From Tamarix chinensis (Eukaryota; Streptophyta; Magnoliopsida; Caryophyllales; Tamaricaceae): DNA of 64,000 nucleotides. Positions within the stretch are counted from its first letter, which is position 1. Every line of letters starts with the position of its first letter. The position numbers were made by a program, and so were the translations under genes. The notes beneath the pieces are model-generated. The model did no database searches, was not told the origin of the DNA, and worked only from the letters and a program-made list of their open reading frames with translations. Below, in pieces: positions 35,811 to 47,043 of the stretch. Location: the NCBI GenBank assembly GCA_030549775.1, contig CM060172.1, forward strand, positions 8,109,861 through 8,173,860, given 5' to 3'.

Positions 35811-36525
35811 ATTCTAACAAGATTCTATGCATGCAAATGGAAGGATTAATATCTTTGATGTCATCAATGGAATAACCTATGGCATCCTTATGCAACCTCA
35901 GGACTTCAAGTGGTTCTTCAACATCCCCATGAATCATGTTAGCATTCACAATAATAGGGTATTCACCATTGGAGTCTAAGAACTCATACTTGAGTAAGGA
36001 AGGGGGTGATTTTGTTTCTACCTTAGGTGAAGCCTTTTCTTTACATATCAGATCATGTAATTCCTTTTTAACTTTAGCCACTAATTCAGGTTCTTTTGCA
36101 TAGATAAGGATTTCCTCGATCATGGTAGCATAAGAAGCTACCTCCTCATCATCATCATCAAGTACTCCATTCTTAATGAATCATTTCTCTAGTAGATCAC
36201 TTGAGATCAAGTTAAAAAAGCCTCTTGAATGAATATGTCCTCTATATCAATCCTACAGCACGTGTCATCAATTAATGAAAATTTTACTATAAAGGATAAA
36301 TCAAAATCCACTTTCTCATCCCTAATATTGAGAGAGAGATTTCCATTTTTCACATCAATTACTGCTCTTAAGGTTACCAGGTAAGGTCTTCCCAATATTA
36401 TAAGGATTTGAGCATCATCCTCTAACTCAAGAATAACAAAATCAACCAAAACATAAAACTTACTGGTCTGGATAGGTACATCTTCTAACGTACCTATTGA
36501 ATCTTTTAGCGACTGATCCACTAAT
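35809..36525 (-). pseudogene. Athila protease and protease-RT linker
   Basis: 36521-36207 carries the Athila-type protease core, DFVILELEDDAQILIILGRP followed by YLVTLRAVIDVKNGNLSL. 36123-35809 carries the linker before RT (LLKYEFLDSNGEYPIIV, IGYSIDDIKDINPSICMHR), a strongly Athila-typical stretch. They are separated by a stop and frameshift near 36200. Protease would cleave the polyprotein. Confidence 0.85.
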
Positions 36526-38010
36526 TAGAGGTTTGTATGGTGGTGGAGGGACATATTTTTCAACTTCATGGTCCTTTCCTAAGGTGGTGTCTTCCTCGAT
36601 GTTCATGGGCTTACCATTCCTTTCTTTTATATCCTCTACTCTCTCATCCACATCTTTAATCTCTCTCCTTAAAATAGGGCCTTCTAATTCCTTACCACTT
36701 CTAAGTGCTACGGCATTGACGGATCCCTTGGTATTGGTCTCTGGTTACCCCAAAAGCATTCCAGAGGACTTGGAAGAAGATCCTGATTGTTGGGCCACTT
36801 GGATAATTTGGTTTTCTAGAATCTTATTATGGGAGGCTAGGGATTCAACCTTTGAATTTAATTTCTTGACTGAGTTACTCAAATTATCGGTTTTTTTATT
36901 CTAAGAGGCTATAAATTTATCAATCATTAACATAAGATCGGACTTTGAAGGGTTAGGAAATGGTGGTTTATAGTTTTGAAAACCCAAAGGCTTAAAGTTT
37001 GATTGAGGAATAGAATTAGGTGGTAGGTTCTAGTAGGATAAATTTGGGTGATTCTACCATCTCGAGTTGTAGGTAAGAGCAAACGAGTCTCCATTTTGTT
37101 TGAAATTGTTCACATAACTAACATGGTTTGCGAGGGTTGTGTTAGGGGGTGGAGGAGTAGTAGATCAACATTCAAATGATGATTTCCCTATAATACCGCA
37201 AGTCTTACAAGCAATAAAAGAGGTTGTTAATGCATTAAAACTTAATTTGTCAAATTTTTGAAACAATGCATCAACATAAGAAGAAAGATGATCAAAAGAA
37301 TCAATGTTATACCTACCACTCTTCTTAGTGGAAGAGTGCTCATTTGACCATTAGTAGTGGTTTTGAGCCATGTCTTTGATCAATTGCTTGGCTTTGGGTA
37401 TGTTCATGAGAGTGCCTCTTGCTACTACATCTAGGGTCAACCTTGTGTTTTAAAGGAGATCATTGTAAAAGGTATGAACCATGAACCATTCTTCCAACCC
37501 ATAGTGTGGACAAATTTGTGACATATCCTTGTAGTGCTCCCATGCATCTTTGACAGACTCACCATCCTTTTGACTGAAGCTTGTAATGAGATTCCTTAAT
37601 TGAACCATCTTAGATGGGGGGAAGTAGTTGTTTAGGAAAGCTCATGAAATTTGATCCCAATTAGTGATGGACCCAGAAGGAAGTTATTACAACCAACCTC
37701 TCCCCTTGTCCCTCAATGAGAATGGTAATAACCATAGCTTGATTGCATCATCTAGCACTTCATTCATCTTCAAAGTGTCATAATACCCAAGGAAAATGGA
37801 AATGTGAAAATTCAAATCCTCTATTAGGCTACCACTATAGATTTTGCTACACCAAGTTAAGTAATATAGGCTTTAATTCAACGTTGTTAGCTGCTACATT
37901 CGGCTTTCTTATACTTAATTGTGTCCCATATGCATTTAGAGATGCAAAATCTATGAGAGAACAGTGTTTCTCTTCCTGTCCATCAGTTTTAGCCATGGTT
38001 TCTAAACTGG
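36525..38010 (-). pseudogene. Athila gag
   Basis: Minus strand. The N-terminal block KPNVAANNVELKPILLNLV (about 37905-37847) is the Athila gag signature. It is followed by HISIFLGYYDTLKMN (37800), LWLLPFSLRD, the DAWEHYKDM block (37550), TRLTLDVVARGTLMN (37440) and a Cys motif CKTCGIIGKSSFEC (about 37200). The C-terminal part (36651-36460) has EKYVPPPPYKP. Broken by several stops. Gag forms the particle. Confidence 0.85.
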
Positions 38011-38236
38011 TGCTTCCTTTTTTTCTCATGTATCCACTTCCTTAGTCCACTTAACATCCTCTCAACCTTAGGGTCAAGCTGAGTTGGAATCCTATGTCGA
38101 AGGGATTGTTGCATAAAAAGGTACTTAAAGATGCAATAAAATGAGCTATAAAAAAAGGTTGAAAGAAAAAAAATCAAAAAGAAATTAAAGAATCTAGTCT
38201 TGCCAAATAACAAAGAACTAATATCATTTAGCCAAA

Positions 38237-38255
38237 ATCCCCACCAACAATGCCA
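38237..38255 (-). other. Athila primer binding site (tRNA-Asp type)
   Basis: The coding strand reads TGGCATTGTTGGTGGGGAT, against the usual Athila TGGCGCCGTTGCCGGGGAT. It matches at 15 of 19 positions, and most differences are CpG decay. It sits six bases from the LTR, after AGTTTT. Confidence 0.85.
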
Positions 38256-38261
38256 AAAACT

Positions 38262-39679
38262 TGATGATGCTAATCTTTACGTGCACCAATTCATTATAAC
38301 ACTTCAATGTCGTATCCCATAAGGACTTTGCAATTGAATACTCAAATTCATCATTTTAGCTATCTATATCATTATGGAGTGAACATATGGAGCTAGGTAA
38401 TGAAAATAAATATAACGACTAACTAAATATAAACTCTAAAATGATAAATATAAAGCCTAGGATTAAACTTCAGTCTCTGAATTGGTATTCGATAATGAAA
38501 TAATGTTATATTGTAATTTAGTTCAATGACTTTGAACAGTCGGTCTAAATATATTCATTAGCCTCTTTCAAGGTATAATAATGTATTTAATCTAATTTGC
38601 TGACTACTTTTGTGACTAATTAATTAAATTAAACCCATTAAGTACCACCATTTTTATAGTCCTTCGAAAACACACATCTACTTTCATGATTTTTTGAATT
38701 CCCATCCATATGTTAATTTTTGATAATGGTTTCATCCTTTTATTTGTAAAAAATAACTAAATAGTTTAGATTATGTCAAATTTAACTTAAAATGATCAAC
38801 CCCAACATATGAAAGATCACATACAATTAAACATATAGCATATACTTTAGTTCACCATATTAATACCAAAATAGACCTAATTCAAATGTAGAAAAAGGAA
38901 TTACTCACTAATGATTGGAATAAAACATAAGAATTGTAAATTTCATAATAAATATAATGACAACATAAAAATTTACAAAGAACAAAATGGATTGAATTAA
39001 CCATGAATTGAAGAAGATCATAGTTGATTGTAGAGTTGATCATATATGAAACTTGCATTAAAATTTGGAAATTAAACTAAGGAATTTAAGATATAAACCA
39101 TGAGGTTTTGCTTGGGAAATAGGGGAATAAAATCTCCTAAAAAGTATCTACAGAAAGCTGAAGGAGAATTGCTTAAAATGGCGGTTAAATCATTCATTAA
39201 AATGGGATAACTACTATTGCACGGTTGTGCAGCATTTTAAGTCTTACATTTTTGTGCATGTTGAGTCTCAAATCCTACACGGCTATGGGGTACGTTGTGC
39301 AACATGTTTGCCTTTCAATTAGGCTGCATTAGGGTTGCACAGCTATGCAACTGACTATGCTAAGGTTGTGCAACACCATTTTCTTGTCTCTCTTGACTTC
39401 TTTCAACCTCTTTTTAACTCTTTTACTTCCTTGACTCCTCTATAAACATGTGAGGTTGATTTATCTTCCTTCAATGCCTTTCATACTTGGTTTTCTACTT
39501 CGAATACTTGCACCACTTAGATTTGTGTGTTCTTGTGCAAATCCCTAAAAAATAAATCCTAAAAGAGCAATAGCGTAAACTATGGACTTGAACCACAATA
39601 AAATTCATATTTCAGACCAAATAAAGTCATAAAATCTAGGCAAATCAAGGTAAACATATAGAAAATATTTAATTTATCA
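38262..39679 (-). repeat. Athila 5' LTR, 1418 bp
   Basis: Plus-strand ends are TGATGATGC and TTTATCA (coding strand TGATAA to ATCATCA), with a clear TG...CA boundary next to the primer site. It is homologous along its length to 17993-19453. It contains GTTGTGCAGC, GGCTATGG and GCACAGCTATGCAACTG phrases. Confidence 0.9.
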
Positions 39680-39684
39680 TCCAT
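39680..39684. repeat. Right target-site duplication of the Athila element
   Basis: TCCAT, the partner of TCTAC at 17988-17992. Both derive from TCCAC by one transition each. Confidence 0.65.
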
Positions 39685-40698
39685 CGGACAATAATAGTAA
39701 CTCCAATTCTTAAACCAAAAGCATTAATTTGTTCCCCTAGATTAAGAGTAGTGAGACCCTAAAATTAATGTGAATGAAAATATGACTTGAGATAAGCAAC
39801 TAATGGATAAGAAATTTAATATCTAAAGTGGTAGATTGCATGATATAGGATTTGGGGTTGTGTCTATTATGTGGGATGATAATAGTAGCTCAAGTGTATT
39901 TCTCATTAAGAGGTATATCAAACTATTCTACTAGTTTAAGAATATTAGTAATTAGTATGTTTCCATAGTATATGTTAGGTCCATTCCACCAAACGATAAT
40001 AGTAACTCGGGTGTGTTATCCCTGAGAGGTGCTTTAGCCCATTCCAACTAATTAAGAATAATGAGGTCCCTAAACTAAACATAAATAAAAGAATGGAATA
40101 TATCATATCTAGTAATGAGATTCGGAATCAGTAATTACCTTGTATTATTTTATGTATCATGCATGTATGCATACTTTTCACTATAAACTCATATAATTAT
40201 ATATATCTTTTACTCGATGGTATTAGTAAGTTACTTAGTACATAGTGTACTAACCATCTTATTCATGAGTGCTGCTCATTCCTATGTGTAGACGACCTAG
40301 ATGTGTATACACAGGTTGATGAAGAACTATTAGATGAATTTTCTACATATGATGTCTTATATGGGGTGAAGTAACTTTATATATCATAAATTTGAGTTGT
40401 AGAGTCTAGTTATTTAGATGTTAGTTTTACCCAAATACCTTTTTAGACTCCTAGTTCTATGGTATCCCATTGTTAGTATTTTTAGATTTTATACTTGGAG
40501 TTAATCTCCAACTAGTAATAATGTTTATGAATCTTCTCTCATTTTGTATTGATCATTCTTTTACATCATAATTATTGTGCCTTATTATTGACGCGAGGAT
40601 GAGTCGGTAGGCTAAACTTACAATGGTAAAACCCAACTATTTGTATTATGTTTCCATTTTAAGTAAAAAAATTTAGTAGTAAAATTTTTGGTGTTATA
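39685..40698 (+). repeat. LTR C, right part
   Basis: It continues from CGGACAATAATAGTAACTCC through array units (to 40060), the twin palindrome (40236-40271) and the U5 end TTTTTGGTGTTATA at 40698 (ACA decayed to ATA). The U5 hairpin region (about 40570-40630) no longer pairs well. No primer site follows. The 5 bases after it (GCATC) do not match those before 15575 (ATAGT), so a clean solo LTR is not supported. Confidence 0.78.
40236..40271 (+). other. Twin palindrome of LTR C
   Basis: The first palindrome is TAGTACAtagTGTACTA, perfect although four arm positions differ from the consensus (two compensated pairs). The second (CATCTTAttcATGAGTG) is eroded. Confidence 0.75.
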
Positions 40699-40739
40699 GC
40701 ATCACTGATGTAAAAAGACCATCTAACAATGTGCTAACC

Positions 40740-41740
40740 ATGGGAAGATTACTTCTTCTCCAGATATTTAATTTCACCAAAATTTTGTTTTAGAAGATAA
40801 GTCTTTCTCATATCCAAATTTATCAATTTTAGATAATTATCCAGAGATAAAGGATAATACCTCGAGTTTGGAAAAAAACCACAAGCAAGGAATAAATCTA
40901 AGGCTATCCCTTAATGCCTCTACATGTAATTCTATGATTACTATGAAAGTTTGGATCCAAATGTTGTTAGGGAAATCTAAATTTGAAGGTTCAAAATATA
41001 CCTCCACAGAAATCATGGAGGGGTAGGTTATTACTAACCACTCAATGTTGATTTTGAATTCTCTCACTTACATCCCTCTTACACTTGTAGGAGAAAACTA
41101 GAAGGTCTCCACTTTAAATGAAAAGGCTGTTGAGAGTTGTAAAAAAATGGAAAGGCACATTGATTAGCTACATAATTGGTCTTCATCCCAATTTTGGACA
41201 TATCATGTCCTTTTCCCAAAACTAATGGAATAATATACATACACCACAAGTTTTGTTACATGATGAGGGCTTTGTTGTGCTCAAGTTCAAATTAGATCAA
41301 GATTGGGGTTAGGTTCTCCAATCACCCTACTAGAAATTTTTTAATACACCGTTCATCCTCAAATTATGACATCGCCACTTTTAGTTCATCAAAAAATGAC
41401 TTCAATTCATACCATTGTGGATACAACTCCTTAATATGCTTCTTGACTACTAAGATGTGGAATCTGTTAGTTGAATAACAAGTTCCATAAGACATCCCTA
41501 GTACTTAGATTGTATCACAAATCTTGGTGAATAGATATCCAATGTTATTACTTTAGTTGAGGTTAATATAACTCAGAGATTTATGGACCAAATAGATATT
41601 GAGGATCCTGTGGGTGGAACCATCATACAACATGTCATCTATGGTTCTATCTCAAGAGAGACAAATCAGCTCAAGACATAGAAGACAGAGCTATCAAGCA
41701 TATTGCTACTCATAAAACACTAGTTATGGCTTATCAACAT
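40740..41740 (+). pseudogene. LINE ORF1 (DUF4283-type RNA-binding protein)
   Basis: In broken frames the plus strand gives GFVVLKFKLDQDWG, then an IPLWIQLLNMLLDY-like segment and VITLVEVNITQRF. This is the pattern of plant LINE ORF1 proteins, in which a DUF4283 domain is followed by a WV.LP.LP..YW.. segment and a CCHC knuckle. The knuckle is not visible. ORF1 would bind LINE RNA. Limits are approximate. Confidence 0.6.
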
Positions 41741-42004
41741 ACACCATAGTAAAAAAAACAAAAAAAAACTCTAAACCCCCTAATAAAGGTGTTGACCATA
41801 TGTAATAGAGGAAACCCATGTGAAGACCAAGGAAATCTCTAAGGTAACCCTCTAGATAAATATCCAAATTTTAGAATTTTAGCACTAAACTATAGGACAC
41901 CATTAAATCTATTAACCTCACTGAGAATCAATATACTCCTCTAGAAGAGAAAAATGAACCAATGGATGAAAGGGGAAAGCAGTATACTTCTTCCTTGTTA
42001 TCAA

Positions 42005-42555
42005 CCTCTATTTGATTTTGGGAGTATAGAATATGAGGAGCCTTAATAAACCTTTTAAACAAAAGGAATTAAGGTAATGGATAATTATAAATAATATTTT
42101 TCTTATGGGTCTCTTAGAAACAAGAATAAAGTCTTCAAAAGTTCCTCCATTGAGGAAGAAAATAGGTAGTAATTTTGATATGCTGGTTAACTACTCACAC
42201 CACTACAATGGGAGAATTTGGTATTTGTGTGATTTTAAGAAGTGATATGTTCCATTCCTTAATACCTATGCATAAGGTATTGAAGTGCATGTCACTTGTT
42301 ACCCAACTAACATCAGCTTTCATCTTTCATTCATCTATCCTTATAACTAGGGTAATAATAGGAAAGGCCTATAGTAATACCTTGAAGCCATTGCAATCTC
42401 AAGACCTCCCTATTTTGTGCTTATAGGCTTTAATGTAGTCATATATGATTGTGAAAAGTTTTTAGCATTAGAACTAACTATGGGGGATTTTGTAGACTTT
42501 ATAACGTATCTACATAACATAATGGTAGAGGGTATTCATTATACAAGACTTACTT
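42005..42555 (+). pseudogene. LINE endonuclease (APE-like), N-terminal part of ORF2
   Basis: The start reads like the N-terminal WN.RGL.. strand (NMRSLNKPFKQKEL, about 42030). It is followed by MGLLETRIKS, with the metal-binding Glu (about 42110), NYSHHYNGRIWYLCD (42190-42230) and, after frameshifts, FVLIGFNVVIYDCEKF, where GDFN of the active enzyme is changed. It would nick target DNA for priming. Interrupted at 42555 by solo LTR J. Confidence 0.82.
42551..42555. repeat. Left TSD of solo LTR J
   Basis: TACTT, identical to 47039-47043. Confidence 0.92.
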
Positions 42556-43397
42556 TAAAATACCCCACAACCCTAATTTAGAGAATTATGGCCAATTTAA
42601 GGATTTATTAGAAAAATTAATTAAATAAATTATTTTGTTAAAATAAGAGGAAGTAAGTAGGGCAAAATCAAGAGAAAATTAATAAATAATTTAATTGGAA
42701 AAAAATTAGGGTGTTTTACTAACTAAAATGGAATTTAGGAAAAATCTTTCAAAAATTCTAAATTAACCTAAAAAAGAAATTTAATTATTATTTTATTAAA
42801 ATATTATTATTTTAAATATCCCAAAATACCTAAATATTCTAAATACCCCAACCTACCTATTTTTCTTTTTCCCTTTTCCTTTTTTTCCCTCTTTTCTCTC
42901 CTTTCTTTTCTTTATCTTCTTTTCCTCCTCCTTCTTCTTTTCCTTTTTCCCTTCCTTCCCAACCCAGTTCGCGGCCCAATTCCCCCTCCCTTCCTTCTGC
43001 ACGGACCAGGCCCGCACCGCAACCCTCTTCCCCCCAGCCCATTTCGATTCCCCCTCCCTTTCTTTCTTTTTCCTAGACCTCCGGTCCACCACACCTTTTC
43101 TTCTTCCCCTTCCCCCCGACTCTCCCTCTCCCCGATGCCAACTACCCACTTCTCAGCATAGGCACACAACTTCTAGCCGCCGCACACTAGCCTGTCGCCT
43201 TATCCCCTTCCCTAACACCCCTATCTCTCCTCCACCCAATCATAGCCCCTCTCTCTCCTCTCCTTTTTCCCTTCCCGATCAGCATGACCTACAATTTGTT
43301 TAGGCCTTCTTTGGCCATTGGGCTATTAGTCGATGACCTGCACGCCTACCACCGACCCTCCATCTTCCCCCTCTCTCCTTCCCCCTCATCCTTATCC

Positions 43398-43404
43398 TAT
43401 ATAT
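43398..43404 (+). promoter_or_regulatory. Candidate TATA box of LTR J
   Basis: TATATAT, about 840 bases into the LTR at the end of the pyrimidine-rich U3, followed by CCCTCTACCACC. The position parallels the TATA box of LTR D. Prediction only. Confidence 0.5.
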
Positions 43405-44120
43405 CCCTCTACCACCCCCGTTCACCCCTTTTTTCTAAACCTAGAATTCTGCCCCCTCTTATTGTTGCAGCCGCTTTAGCCACCTGTTGCATCACCGCCC
43501 CCCAGCGTCTCCGCTCGAGCCACCCACCAAACCACTCTCTACATCACCCCCACCAAACTACACCTTCCACCACCATTGATTTTCCCTACACAAACCACCC
43601 CGGTCGTGCAAAGTTCACTCCCTGATCAGCTACACCCTAACCACCACTACCCTTACTCGGCCATCCACCGCCACTCCAACCGCAACCACCACCCGTTGTA
43701 CCCTCCAAAATCAACTGCAAACCTTCTCTTACCTTTCCCTACCCTCCTTTTCCCCTTCCTCCCTCTCCACCACCACCGGCCACCACATCATCGTCGTCTG
43801 CGCTGCTGCCTTTGGTTGTGCCACCATCGCCACTCCAACCCTCTCCACCTGGGCATCCTCCACCACCTCAACTTCCACTCTTATTCCCCCCTCCTATCCT
43901 AAGCACTCAACTTTTCCCTTTTCTCCCTCTTTCTTCAATGCCGCTGCCATTGCTGGTGTCGACGGTCACCACCAACCCTAGGTGGTACCCTAACCCCTCT
44001 CAACCCCTAAGTCCTATTTATGTAAACCTTATTCTTTTTATTTGTATTATACCATCATCGTCGTCGTCATCATCATTATTATTGTTGTTGTTGCTATGTT
44101 ATCATATTTATTATCATTAT

Positions 44121-44310
44121 TTATTATTATTATTACTATTATTATTATTATTATTATTATTATTTATAGCCTTATAATATTAATTTTATTATTATTTTGA
44201 TTTTCATTATTTTATTATTAGTAGTAGTAGTATTGATGTTGTTGTTGCTGCTGCTACTACTATTACTATTATCATAAAAATATTCAAACCCTTATATTAT
44301 CATTTTTTGA

Positions 44311-44351
<41 letters not shown>

Positions 44352-44361
44352 CATCATCATC
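44121..44361. repeat. ATT trinucleotide microsatellites in LTR J
   Basis: Runs at 44121-44164 and 44311-44361 with interrupted ATT/GTT/ATC triplets between and around them (44050-44540). Confidence 0.95.
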
Positions 44362-44955
44362 CTTATCAATATTAGTATTTTTGTTAGTATTACTATTATT
44401 ATATAATTATTTTTATCACTAACCCTATTATTAGCCTTAGCCTTAAAAATACTAGGGTTTCTGTTACTATGAGTATTAGTATTACTATTATTATTAATAA
44501 TATCATTGTTTTTGCTATAACTAGTGTTAGTACTATTATTAGAAGAAATATATCTATTAGCTTTAATAATATAAATATGGCTCACTAGTAATAATCTAGT
44601 AGGCTAACTTGAGAATAAAAACCCTATTTTCACTTATAAAGTTTCTTTTAATAATAGTAACCCTAATATTAGAATAAAATAGGAAATAATAGTATTTTCG
44701 ATAGGAGGAAAACTAATCCTTAGTTTTTTCCTCTTATAGGTGAAACCAATCAAAACCCTAATGAGGCATAGGAGCATGCTCCAAGACCGATATCGTGTTA
44801 GGTAAGGATGTAGCTAAGGCCCTATGTGTGTTATGTGTCTTGTCTGCCTTGTATGTTATGTACCATGATATGTTATGTATCTTATGATTATCATGATAAT
44901 TGTTTTATGTGTTGCGCAACTTGGAGTTGAGGTATGCTCATATGTTCTCTTATGG

Positions 44956-44957
<2 letters not shown>

Positions 44958-44990
<33 letters not shown>
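44958..44990. repeat. GT dinucleotide microsatellite in LTR J
   Basis: About 16 uninterrupted TG/GT units. Confidence 0.97.
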
Positions 44991-44993
<3 letters not shown>

Positions 44994-45959
44994 ATGTGAT
45001 GTGATATGACCCTTTAGGACATTCATGCTAGGGTATTTAATGTAATGACATGGGTGAAAGGATGAAAAAGGAAAATGGGGAGGATTGACTTGAATATCCC
45101 ATAATCCACGAGAGGGAAAATAAAGGGGGACTATGAATAAAATAAAAGAGTGGGTGAAATTTATATGGGAGAATCTAGGGTATACATGGGAATTATAGGG
45201 TTTTGCATGAAAACTTCGAGGGTTTGCATGGGGTGTATCAAGTCTACATGGGGACGAACTTTATGTATGGAAAATTACCTTATGGTGTAAGAAAGGTAAG
45301 GGAAGAGTTGTTTGGGTGATTGGAGGCTTTGGGTGAAAAATAGTACGTGAGTCGGCATAAAGGTGCATAGGAGACCTAGCTAGGGTTTGGGAGGAAAACC
45401 TTAATTTGAGAAGGTGGTGAAAGTAAAAATAATTGAGAGTGAGTGGAGTATGAGATGAGAGTGGATGAATGTCATGTGTAAGATGAGTATGAATATCATG
45501 GGAGAACAAAGGTGGAAGGTGAGAAATGGAGGGGTAATAGGTGGGAAGAATGATGATGGGGTTTGGTGTGGCCACCTAGGGTTTCATGGTCACACGTGTA
45601 TTTGGGGAAGTAGAGTGAGATGATGGGGGTTGAATTTAAGGGAGGTGATGTGTGGGGTGTTAAATGGCCTTGGTTATGTGAGGCATAGAAGGATGGGCCA
45701 CATAGGCCCAAATTAGGGTTTCTGGAGAAAACTCTAGGGTAAGGAAGTGAGTGGACTTAAAGGCTTAGGGTAGTGGGCATTGACCCACACACTTAGGAGT
45801 TGGGCCTCTAGTGTGAGTAAGTGGAGGAAGGAAAGGATGTTGGGGTATGTCAGGAGGGGCAGAGTCTTAGATATGGGACGAGCTCTCTTGGGAGGATAAG
45901 TGTAGATGGAGTGTGACATGCATGTCTAGGATGAAACTTGTTGAATAAGACATAGTAAG

Positions 45960-46320
45960 ACACTAATCATTTAAAAAGAAAGACTATTGAGCCGGGCCAA
46001 GATAGGTCTATTGGCGAATAATAATGGCTAGGAGCTGGGGTGCCCTGGAAACTGATCCACTAACGAATAATAGTGGTCAGGAGCATTATGCCCTATATGT
46101 TTATGGTCCACCGACTATAATAGTGGGGGATTCTATGCTCAACAAACCAAACATAATTGTGATAAGACATGGAAAAGAAACTAAGTACTTACAATAAAAC
46201 ACCATAATAGTGGCCAGGAGTACTTTGCTCTGGAGACCAATCCATCGATAATAATAGTGGTCAGGAGTATTATGCCCTATATGTTTCTGGCGCCATCTAT
46301 AACAGTAGGGCTCCCGTACT
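45960..46320 (+). repeat. ACCGGT/TAATAGTGG array in LTR J
   Basis: Six decayed units such as GATCCACTAACGAATAATAG with GGTCAGGAGCATTATGCCCT spacers, in two sub-blocks separated by the GTGCTCAACAAACC-type spacer (here TATGCTCAACAAACC). Confidence 0.82.
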
Positions 46321-46493
46321 CGCATGGATTGATAAAAAAAACATGGTGTAAAATGAGTATTGATCAAAGATTTAAAGAATTAGTTGATTAGAACAATAGC
46401 TTGGCCTTTATTTATCTGTAATGATTGTATGCTGTTATGTTGTCATGATTGTATTATATTATGTGTTGGCCTTAGTTGCATGATTGCCTTACT

Positions 46494-46529
46494 TAGTACA
46501 TAGCGTACTAACCACCCATTTCATGGGTG
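46494..46529 (+). other. Twin palindrome of LTR J
   Basis: TAGTACAtagCGTACTA has one mismatch; CACCCATttcATGGGTG is perfect. They are two bases apart, 0.51 kb from the LTR end. Confidence 0.82.
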
Positions 46530-46892
46530 TTATTCATTCCCACGAGCAGAAGACCCCTCTAATTTTGTGTAGGTTAGTGATACAGTTTTTTTATGCCTTC
46601 GATGCTTGTAAGGCATCGGGTAGGGCTAAGTGTTGAGCATAGACTTAGCTTGGGGATTCGAGAGTGTCATGGCTAGATTTACTTTTTATATTCCTTTACG
46701 TTGTATGGGTTTACTCACTCTTATTTTTATTGTATTGTAATCTCTATTTCTTTTAAGAAATTTTAATTATGTACTCTAGATTGTGAACCTTTTTCCGCAT
46801 ACTTTGATTTCTATTTTATGATTGTTTCAATGCTTTTATGAAGCCTTGGTTTGAATTTGAAATAATATGGTTGTTAGTTATTCTTTAGCCTT

Positions 46893-46937
46893 ATGGTTAG
46901 TATGGGATTAGCCAAGGATCGGGCTTGTACTAATCAT
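46893..46937 (+). other. U5 hairpin of LTR J
   Basis: The arms ATGGTTAGTATG and TGTACTAATCAT give nine Watson-Crick pairs and three wobbles with a 21-base loop, followed by GACGGTGACACCCC. The arm sequence is not shared with B/G, D/D'/E, F or H1. Confidence 0.78.
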
Positions 46938-47038
46938 GACGGTGACACCCCTAAAATTCATAAGTTTTGATTTAATTGCTTCCACTAAATCTTAAATAAA
47001 ATATAAAAAAAATAGTAGTGGATTTTGGGGGTGTTACA

Positions 47039-47043
47039 TACTT
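47039..47043. repeat. Right TSD of solo LTR J
   Basis: TACTT, identical to 42551-42555; LINE sequence resumes here. Confidence 0.92.

Larger units (their letters stand above)
17993..39679 (-). mobile_element. Athila-type Ty3/Gypsy retrotransposon, split by a later insertion
   Basis: Minus-strand element bounded by two homologous LTRs (17993-19453 and 38262-39679) and a decayed 5-bp target duplication inside LTR C. From right to left: 5' LTR, tRNA-Asp-type primer site, gag, protease, RT, RNase H, integrase, a long 3' region with an accessory-ORF relic, and the 3' LTR. The integrase is interrupted by the 24741-34002 insert. Without it the element is about 12.4 kb, in the normal Athila range. 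All frames are broken. Confidence 0.88.
42556..47038 (+). repeat. Solo LTR J, 4.48 kb
   Basis: It starts TAAAATACCCC (TG decayed to TA) and ends GGGGGTGTTACA, flanked by the perfect 5-bp repeat TACTT, with LINE sequence on both sides and no internal region. Blocks are a pyrimidine-rich U3 (42860-43400), TATA candidate (43398-43404), ATT microsatellites (44121-44361), GT repeat (44958-44990), ACCGGT array (45960-46320), twin palindrome (46494-46529) and U5 hairpin (46893-46937). Unequal recombination between the two LTRs of a full element is the usual origin. Confidence 0.93.

Noticed and set aside
15575..40698. LTR C as a clean solo LTR
   Set aside because: The flanks (ATAGT and GCATC) do not form a target duplication and the two sides are different sequences, so only a rearranged LTR is supported.
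42850..43170. Lys/Arg/Glu-rich open frames on the minus strand
   Set aside because: Complement of the CT-rich U3 tract of LTR J.
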